This document shows, piece by piece, positions 34,319 through 40,191 of a stretch of 40,191 bases of DNA. The position numbers and the translations under genes were made by a program. The notes under the pieces are model-generated. The model saw only the letters and a list, made by a program, of their open reading frames with translations, ran no database searches and was not told the DNA's origin. Origin of the DNA: Bacteroidetes bacterium HGW-Bacteroidetes-17 (GTDB lineage Bacteria > Bacteroidota > Bacteroidia > Bacteroidales > GCA-2711565). The stretch's first letter is position 1. Each line of letters starts with the position of its first letter. The stretch spans positions 1 through 40,191 of the forward strand of contig PHDM01000016.1 of assembly GCA_002840985.1 (NCBI GenBank). Direction: 5' to 3'.

Positions 34319-34326
34319 CAAACTTA
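34319..34326 (-). promoter_or_regulatory. Possible -7 promoter element for the upstream lipoprotein
   Basis: TAAGTTTG on the minus strand matches TAnnTTTG, with a leader of about 30 bases to the ATG. The -33 element is not evident. Confidence 0.4.
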
Positions 34327-34352
34327 AAACTATATGAAAGGTAAATATAAAA

Positions 34353-34380
34353 CAAAATCCAGCCGATAAGCTGGATTTTG
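34353..34380. terminator. Terminator of the S9 peptidase gene
   Basis: CAAAATCCAGC, six-base loop, GCTGGATTTTG: an 11-bp perfect stem placed 90 bp after the peptidase stop on the minus strand. Confidence 0.7.
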
Positions 34381-34469
34381 AAAATATTATTTTTGTTGGA
34401 TTTAATTTCCCATAATAAAATACGGATAAAATTGGCAATTGAATTCTACATTAGGTATAACGACATTAT

Positions 34470-37358
34470 TTATTTTTCTATAAGTTCGTACCCATCTTTT
34501 TTCCCTTTTTCTATCTGAGAAATACCATATTTCATCCAGTATGGCATAGGTTTACCCTGCAGGTAATGGTCGAAAAATTGCATTTTCCTTACTGATAAAT
34601 CTTTTCGGGCCGGGCGTTTCACCAAGTTATGATCTTCATCATTATAACTTACCATCCAGGCCGGTTTATCCAATCTTCTCAAGGCCGTAATAAATTCTAT
34701 CCCCTGATACCAAGGAACAGAGCCATCGGCATCATTTGCCATGATCATAACCGGTGTATTGATCTTTGGGACATAAAATAAAGGTGAATTTTCAATGAAC
34801 TGCAAGGGTCGCTCCCAAAGCGTTCCTCCAATTCGGCTTTGTGTTTGCTCATATTGGAATGCCCGGTTCATCCCAGATCCCCATCTTATTCCACCATAGG
34901 CACTCGTCATATTTACAACCGGTGCACCCGAAAATGCACAAGCATATAAATCGGTTTGGGTTATTAAATAGGCAATTTGATAACCTCCCCACGATTGGCC
35001 ATCAAGCCCTAATCGTTCAGGGTCGATAAAATCAAATTGATCCAACATCGCATAGGTTCCGCTTACAACAGCATTATATGCACTTTGGCCCGGATAACCA
35101 ATTACGTAAGGAATATCAGGAACAAAAATAAGATAATCATTACTTACTGCATAAGTACGGTTTATAGTTGATGCACTTGGTGCCGGAGGCATATATCTAT
35201 ACATTCCATCTGTACTTCTTTCATAAAAATAAGCGATCATCGGATACTTTTTAGTTGGATCGAAGTCCTCAGGTTTATAAAGTAAGCCTTGCAGCATCTG
35301 TCCATCAAAAGATCTCCACTCTACTAATTCAACCGTTCCCCAATTGTATTCACTCTGTTGTGGATTGGTGACCGAAATTTTTCTGATATCGTTAAAAGTT
35401 ATGTCGCTGATATGCAATTCAGGATAATTAACGTAATCTCCTCGCTGCCAAATCAGTTTATCGGCATCTTTGGCTTTATTAATGCTATTATAAGCGTAAT
35501 TACCCATATTAATTTTTAACGGATCCTTAACCTGATTGGCTTTTATAGTAAATACGCCGGCTTGTTTGGTATAATTGTGAAAAGCGTTGAGATACATGAT
35601 TTGTTTCGGATCGATTTCTTCCACTTCGCGGGAACCCCTGAATCGTCCTACGCCTGATGAAGCCTCAAGTGAAAAATACCTGAAAGTAATATTGTTGCTT
35701 CGGCCATAGTTATTCGTAAGATTAACTGCTTTATCAGCTCCGGTTACATCTATTTTCCAGATGTCGTACCTGTCGTTGATGAGCACATATCTTTCACCTT
35801 TTATCCATCCGGCAATTCCGTATGAAGAGGGTTCGCTCGGAGAATCATGTAATTCATCATAGAATTGAACATTTAAGGTTTTTGTCAGATTGATGGCCTC
35901 ACCTCCTGCTGTTGGTTTTACAAGCCATGCCTGGCATTTAACACACCAATACAACATGTATTTTCCATTTGGCGATAGTTCGACAGAAGAGGCTGCTTTC
36001 TCGATTAGCAAGCTTGCCTTACCGGTATTAACATCAACTAAATAGTAATCGGCATATCGGCTGGCATCCCAGGATGTTTCTTTCTGATATTTCAAGTTAG
36101 ATGATCCAAGAGCCAAATCTCCATCCTTTTTCTGCAATAAGCGAACGTTCGGCATCTCCGTATTTTCCAGTTGAACCATTTTTGCTTTGTCGATATGATA
36201 AACAGCTTCATAAGCTTTTCGTTGTTCATTTCTTAATTGAACTTTTTGTTGTGGTTGAAGTAATGGATCGTTCCACGACCAGATATCAACACTGTATTTT
36301 TCTTCAGCCAACAAGGTGTCTTTGGGATCTTCAACAGGTTTGAGTGCTGTTCCAAAGAATAAACGTTTGCCATTCTCAGAAAAACTGAGTGTTCCATTTT
36401 CACTAACGGTCCAATCAGCAACCATTCCAGCTGTTTTGGCGTTTACAATATTATTAGCAGTATTTCCATTCGCCAAAAAAAGATCATAAACTTTAACTTT
36501 TGAAGTATCAGAACTATAAATGAAGGCAATTTGATTGCCATCATTACTTAATGTGAGTTTTTTTAAGGTTCCAACTACTTTATAAACTTCTCGTGTCTGT
36601 TCAGTTTTTGTATCGAAAGTATTGACGATATAAGTGTCATTTTTAGCTGTATCAGTAGTTACCTGCACAAAACTGATAATTTGACCGTTTTTAGCAATCT
36701 GATATTCAATTACATCTTTAAAAGAATACTTTTTATCTATTATTGGATTTGTGATAAGAAGTTCGGTACCCTTAGCTTTAGGGGCAATGGCATTATTAGA
36801 TCCTCCAGCACCAGTTGGCCGTGGTCTTCCCTGCGGACGTTCGGTAAGGGTTTCAGTTGCCGAAGTGTCAGCTTTTTTTTCTGGTTTTTTGTCAGCTTCT
36901 TTTTCCTTGAGGTAAGCAAACCAGTTTTGACCTTCTTCAGCTAATTCAAATGATTTTACACTATCGATTTCAATTATTAAACCGGTTTTTAAGTTTTTTA
37001 TACCTAATTTATTTACAGGCATTTCTTCCTTCTTCTTTTTATCCACTTTTGCCTTGCGGGTTTCAGCATAGGTTGGTTTTATCAAAAAAACAATAAATTC
37101 ATTTGTTGCAGAAATTTTTGATCCGGTTCCTCGGGCAATTGAATCCAAAGAGTTGTTCTTGAAATCGTAAAAATACATCCATCCATCACCTTCCTGTGGA
37201 TTGATATCATAATTAACCCAATTCCCATTATTTGAGATTTGAGAACTTCCAATACTCTTCCATTCGTCATAAACGGAATGGGTCAGATGTTTCTTTTGTG
37301 CAGATAGGCTTAAGCTTATTAACACAAAAAGCAGCAAAAAAGATCTTTTTAAGTTCAT
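34470..37358 (-). CDS. Secreted S9 (prolyl oligopeptidase) family serine peptidase
   Basis: A 962-residue exported peptidase. The signal peptide is residues 1-20 (LLLFVLISLSLSAQ). Residues about 30-680 form an irregular beta-propeller with a Pro/Arg/Gly-rich insert (about 175-195). The C-terminal alpha/beta-hydrolase domain carries Ser789 in LDGQSWGGYQ, Asp878 in NDADGSVPW and His910 in NDEDHNLV, the full catalytic triad. FSGAPVVNM and DHYLQGKPMPYWM are usual for Bacteroidota periplasmic members. It likely cleaves short peptides or dipeptides after proline or another residue in the periplasm. The length is above the 700-850 residues of common S9 members because the propeller is enlarged. It is a single gene between terminator and intergenic repeats. 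Confidence 0.9.
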   Translation of the reverse strand: MNLKRSFLLLFVLISLSLSAQKKHLTHSVYDEWKSIGSSQISNNGNWVNYDINPQEGDGWMYFYDFKNNSLDSIARGTGSKISATNEFIVFLIKPTYAETRKAKVDKKKKEEMPVNKLGIKNLKTGLIIEIDSVKSFELAEEGQNWFAYLKEKEADKKPEKKADTSATETLTERPQGRPRPTGAGGSNNAIAPKAKGTELLITNPIIDKKYSFKDVIEYQIAKNGQIISFVQVTTDTAKNDTYIVNTFDTKTEQTREVYKVVGTLKKLTLSNDGNQIAFIYSSDTSKVKVYDLFLANGNTANNIVNAKTAGMVADWTVSENGTLSFSENGKRLFFGTALKPVEDPKDTLLAEEKYSVDIWSWNDPLLQPQQKVQLRNEQRKAYEAVYHIDKAKMVQLENTEMPNVRLLQKKDGDLALGSSNLKYQKETSWDASRYADYYLVDVNTGKASLLIEKAASSVELSPNGKYMLYWCVKCQAWLVKPTAGGEAINLTKTLNVQFYDELHDSPSEPSSYGIAGWIKGERYVLINDRYDIWKIDVTGADKAVNLTNNYGRSNNITFRYFSLEASSGVGRFRGSREVEEIDPKQIMYLNAFHNYTKQAGVFTIKANQVKDPLKINMGNYAYNSINKAKDADKLIWQRGDYVNYPELHISDITFNDIRKISVTNPQQSEYNWGTVELVEWRSFDGQMLQGLLYKPEDFDPTKKYPMIAYFYERSTDGMYRYMPPAPSASTINRTYAVSNDYLIFVPDIPYVIGYPGQSAYNAVVSGTYAMLDQFDFIDPERLGLDGQSWGGYQIAYLITQTDLYACAFSGAPVVNMTSAYGGIRWGSGMNRAFQYEQTQSRIGGTLWERPLQFIENSPLFYVPKINTPVMIMANDADGSVPWYQGIEFITALRRLDKPAWMVSYNDEDHNLVKRPARKDLSVRKMQFFDHYLQGKPMPYWMKYGISQIEKGKKDGYELIEK

Positions 37359-37692
37359 ATGAAATTTTATTTATTATTGACGAGATAAATATACAAAACC
37401 TGTGACATCGGCAAGATTTACTGGTCGAGAATATTGGGTGTTTAATCTAAATAACTCCTATTAGGGAATAGAAAAAGAGGAATAGAAAGAATATTTGGAT
37501 TTCAGATTTATGAGATGAGGATTTGCTGATGTGCTAATGTGTTTGCGTGTTAATGTGTTTACGTGTATGAACTTGCTGAAACCATAAACAAATTAACGAT
37601 TTCACCAATCCACTAATTTACCAATTCACCAATCAACCAAATTTCAAGCCTGCTAACTCTTCTTAACAGGGCTTTCAGTTTAGGTTAAGGCC
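37359..37692. other. Intergenic region with short degenerate repeats
   Basis: No gene is visible. It holds a 16-bp tandem pair (37535-37566) and a run of accaat/actaat words at 37603-37641 (caccaatccactaatttacc and onward). No promoter box of the TAnnTTTG kind was found for the S9 gene. Confidence 0.5.
37535..37566. repeat. 16-bp tandem repeat, two units
   Basis: TAATGTGTTTGCGTGT followed directly by TAATGTGTTTACGTGT, one mismatch. Related words (gatgtgctaatgtg) precede it. Confidence 0.65.
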
Positions 37693-38673
37693 TTAATTGG
37701 TCTGGTTTTCCATTTTAACAAGTTTTGAAATTCCACCTCCACGAGTTCCAAACCAAATATTGTCATCGGCATCTATTGCGATGGAAGTAACGTAATTTTC
37801 TACCAGGCCATTTTCACGATTATAATTTGTGAAAGTAGATCCATCATATTTGGTCACACCAAAAAGTGTCCCAAACCACATGTTGCCTGATTGATCTTCC
37901 GCAATGGCATGCACTTCATTAAAAATTAGTCCAATATCTTGATTATATGTGACCCATGATGTGCCATTAAATACTGAAGCCCCACCTAGGGTTCCAATCC
38001 ATATTTTGTTTTGAGAATCAATGTAAATGGTAAAGATGTAATCGTTTAATGATAGAGAAGATAAGTGTGTGGTCCAATTCTCACCATCAAATTTTGATAG
38101 GCCAAATTCAGTCCCAAACCATTTATTATTGTCCTTATCAATCGCAATTGATTTTACCTTGTTATTGACAAGGGCTATTTCACCTTGTTTTTGGATGGTC
38201 GTAAAAGTATTGTTGCTATATTTTGATACGCCATTGGGAGTGGCAAACCAGGCGTTAAAATTTTTGTCAACTGCTACAGCATTCACATAATTATCAACTA
38301 AACCATTGGCAGTTGTGTAATTAACCCAGGTATTATTTCGAAGGTTTGAAACTCCTAAAGGAGTAGAGAACCATTTAGTATTTGAACGGTCAATGTATAC
38401 ATGATGAACCCGATGGTAAATTAGGCCATCATTAACAAGATAAGCATTCCAGTTCTGTCCGTCAAAGGTAGAAACACCATATTCTGTCCCAATCCAAAGG
38501 ACTCCATTTTGATCAAAACTTAAGCTTAAAACTTCGTTACTTATCAGGCCATCCTTGGTTGTATATTTTACCCAACTATCAGCGATTGTAGGAGATACGG
38601 GTGTTTTTTTCCCACAGGAAATCTGAAGGAATATAACTACTAAAACCAGAAATTTCGTGAAATTTTTTATCAT
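37693..38673 (-). CDS. Seven-blade propeller lipoprotein (two-component regulator propeller repeats)
   Basis: A 326-residue lipoprotein. The lipobox FLQISC is followed by GKKTPVSP. The rest is a series of seven repeats of about 43 residues with the pattern WIGTEYGVSTFDGQNW, matching the Reg_prop family. These repeats normally form the periplasmic sensor of hybrid two-component systems, but here no kinase domain follows. GLISNEV at the start and GLVENYV at the end suggest that N- and C-terminal strands close the last blade. It could be a detached ligand-binding propeller on the outer membrane. The ATG at 38673 is preferred to the adjacent TTG. Confidence 0.82.
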   Translation of the reverse strand: MIKNFTKFLVLVVIFLQISCGKKTPVSPTIADSWVKYTTKDGLISNEVLSLSFDQNGVLWIGTEYGVSTFDGQNWNAYLVNDGLIYHRVHHVYIDRSNTKWFSTPLGVSNLRNNTWVNYTTANGLVDNYVNAVAVDKNFNAWFATPNGVSKYSNNTFTTIQKQGEIALVNNKVKSIAIDKDNNKWFGTEFGLSKFDGENWTTHLSSLSLNDYIFTIYIDSQNKIWIGTLGGASVFNGTSWVTYNQDIGLIFNEVHAIAEDQSGNMWFGTLFGVTKYDGSTFTNYNRENGLVENYVTSIAIDADDNIWFGTRGGGISKLVKMENQTN

Positions 38674-38753
38674 CAAACCTAATTAGCTTTAAATTATATA
38701 GTAACAAACTATTTCAACGTAGATAAATTGAAATGGTTTTAGTTTTAAAATGA

Positions 38754-39365
38754 TTATTTATCCAACATCGATTTTATCTTGGCTGATAAAATATCAATTG
38801 CCACGTGGTTATTTCCACCTTGTGGAACAATAATATCAGCATAGCGTTTTGTTGGTTCGATAAATTGAAGATGCATGGGTTTGACAAATGTTTTGTAGTG
38901 CTGTAATACTTTTTCAAAAGTTCTTCCTCTTTCCTCAATATCCCTCCAGCTTATTCGCATCAATCGATCATCTGCGTCAGCATCAACATAAACTTTGATG
39001 TTCATTCGTTTGCGTAATTCTTCGTTGGTTAAAATCAGGATACCCTCAACAATGATCACTTTACGGGGATGAACGGTGATTGTTTCTCTTGCCCTGGCGC
39101 AACTAACATAGGAGTATGTTGGCATAGGTATTGAGTGTCCGTTAATTAATAAATCAAGATGTTTAATTAGCAGATCAAATTCAATAGATGCTGGATGGTC
39201 AAAATTGATTTGAGCTCTTTCCTGTGCTGAAAGATGACCATTGTCAAAATAATAAGCATCCTGTGAGATAATAGATACAGAGTTCTTTGGGATATCCTGA
39301 ATTATTTTATTTACAACAGTGGTCTTTCCAGATCCGGATCCACCGGCAATTCCGATAATCAACAT
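38754..39365 (-). CDS. udk: Uridine kinase
   Basis: A 203-residue cytosolic kinase that phosphorylates uridine and cytidine with ATP or GTP in pyrimidine salvage. The Walker A motif GGSGSGKTT is at residues 8-16. The conserved SQDAYYFD, NFDHPASIEFDLL and PTYSYVSCARA carry the substrate-binding residues, and VIIVEGILIL is the Walker B-like strand. RDIEERGRTFEKVLQHYKTFVKPMHLQFIEP is typical of Udk. The length equals the family norm. It is the nearest minus-strand gene downstream of oadB, with a very stable hairpin between them. Confidence 0.95.
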   Translation of the reverse strand: MLIIGIAGGSGSGKTTVVNKIIQDIPKNSVSIISQDAYYFDNGHLSAQERAQINFDHPASIEFDLLIKHLDLLINGHSIPMPTYSYVSCARARETITVHPRKVIIVEGILILTNEELRKRMNIKVYVDADADDRLMRISWRDIEERGRTFEKVLQHYKTFVKPMHLQFIEPTKRYADIIVPQGGNNHVAIDILSAKIKSMLDK

Positions 39366-39423
39366 TAGGCTTTTTGGTTTTAGGTTAAACTATTTAAGGA
39401 CTAAATTTAGTAAATTCAATAGA

Positions 39424-39464
39424 AACAGGCCTTAATTTATTTATCAAATAAATTAAGGCCTGTT
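39424..39464. terminator. 19-bp perfect hairpin between oadB and udk
   Basis: AACAGGCCTTAATTTATTT, loop ATC, AAATAAATTAAGGCCTGTT. The only T run (TTTTTTG, about 6 bases later) is on the plus strand, whereas both neighbours are on the minus strand. It may end the oadB transcript without a T tract, or act in reverse. Confidence 0.65.
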
Positions 39465-39485
39465 AAAGTTTTTTGTATTTCTTCT

Positions 39486-40191
39486 TTAAATCAGGAAGCT
39501 TATTAAAATACCTGCTGCCACAGCAGAACCAATTACACCGGCTACATTAGGTGCCATTGCATGCATTAACAAGTGGTTATTTGGATCAGATTTTAAGCCT
39601 TCCATTTGTACAACCCTTGCACTATCCGGAACTGCTGAAACTCCTGCAGCTCCAACCAAAGGATTTACTTTATTGCCTTCGGATAAAAATAAATTCATGA
39701 ATTTTGCAAATAATACACCCCCTGCGGTGGCAAACATGAACGAAATTGCTCCTAAAATAAAAATAAGCATCGATTGTGGAGTAAGAAACACATCAGCTTG
39801 AGTTGATGCACCTACTGTAATCCCTAAGAGAATAACTACAATATCAATCAAAGAGGTTCTGGCAGTATCTGCTAAACGTCTGGTAACTCCGCTTTCTTTT
39901 AAAATATTTCCAAAAAACAACATCCCAAGTAAAGGAAGGGCACCGGGAGAGATAAAACAAGTTAATAGGAGCCCGACAATTGGAAATGAAATTTTTTCAA
40001 GTTTAGAAACGGATCGTGGCGGTTTCATCCGGATCAAACGTTCTCGTTTAGATGTTAAAAGCCTCATAATTGGAGGTTGAATTACAGGCACTAATGCCAT
40101 GTATGAATAGGCTGCGATGGCAATAGGCCCAATCAAATTTCGGGTTTGAAGACCGTTGATTATACTTCCATTTGCCAACTTTGAGGAAAGG
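39486..40191 (-). CDS. oadB: Sodium-pumping decarboxylase beta subunit, N-terminus outside window
   Basis: This is the C-terminal 234 residues of an OadB/MmdB-type integral membrane protein. It uses the decarboxylation of biotin-bound carboxylate (oxaloacetate or methylmalonyl-CoA) to pump sodium ions out. The frame runs off the right edge, so the apparent TTG start at 40178 is only internal. AYSYMALVPVIQPPIMRLLTSKRER is the conserved sodium-site helix region. Further membrane segments are LPLLGMLFFGNILKESGV, IDIVVILLGITVGAS, FILGAISFMFATAGG, NPLVGAAGVSAVPDSARVVQ and NVAGVIGSAVAAGIL. Typical full length is about 380-430 residues, so roughly 40% is missing. The substrate cannot be told without the alpha subunit. 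Confidence 0.9.
   Translation of the reverse strand, partial: LSSKLANGSIINGLQTRNLIGPIAIAAYSYMALVPVIQPPIMRLLTSKRERLIRMKPPRSVSKLEKISFPIVGLLLTCFISPGALPLLGMLFFGNILKESGVTRRLADTARTSLIDIVVILLGITVGASTQADVFLTPQSMLIFILGAISFMFATAGGVLFAKFMNLFLSEGNKVNPLVGAAGVSAVPDSARVVQMEGLKSDPNNHLLMHAMAPNVAGVIGSAVAAGILISFLI

Overview
The window is AT-rich chromosomal DNA from a member of the Bacteroidota. The evidence is a protein with a type IX secretion C-terminal sorting domain, FISUMP-domain lipoproteins, a membrane protein / winged-helix regulator / CreD cassette, hybrid PAS histidine kinases, and promoters of the Bacteroidota form TTG-N19-TAnnTTTG. A sodium-pumping decarboxylase beta subunit at the right edge would fit the Bacteroidales or a related order, but the class is not settled by the sequence. 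Both edges cut a gene: the first CDS has no start in the window, and the last (minus strand) has lost its N-terminus. I see no CRISPR array, rRNA, insertion sequence or phage genes.

Left part (1-9.4 kb): a membrane-anchored coiled-coil protein fragment is followed after 3 bp by a 1481-residue secreted beta-propeller protein with a T9SS signal. Next come an ornithine cyclodeaminase family enzyme, two very small ORFs joined by an ATGA overlap, an exported aspartoacylase-like zinc hydrolase, and an L-2-hydroxyglutarate oxidase-like FAD enzyme.

Middle part (9.5-28 kb): two orphan hybrid histidine kinases (seven and four PAS domains) share a very similar kinase plus receiver module. Between them lie a tandem pair of secreted M14 carboxypeptidase homologues, the first apparently inactive, and a membrane protein / HTH / creD cassette. 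A palindrome, ACTTTG-N5-CAAAGT, overlaps the promoter in front of the cassette and recurs in near-perfect form in front of creD. The second kinase is bracketed by 186-bp direct repeats and then by two FISUMP lipoproteins, one carrying four 98-residue repeats in exact 294-nt register. This is the most accessory-looking stretch. It also holds dispersed intergenic repeats and what may be decayed tRNA 3' ends with terminators.

Right part (27.7-40.2 kb): mostly housekeeping. It contains tRNA-Asn(GTT), an RluB-type pseudouridine synthase, YraN, LD-carboxypeptidase, MetG, tRNA-Arg(CCT), two paralogous small lipoproteins, an S9 peptidase, a seven-blade propeller lipoprotein, uridine kinase and OadB. 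Intrinsic terminators with long perfect stems separate most of these units.

No single locus proves to be a new system. The best candidates are the M14 pair with a swapped zinc motif, the palindrome-controlled creD cassette, and the repeat-flanked kinase/FISUMP region.
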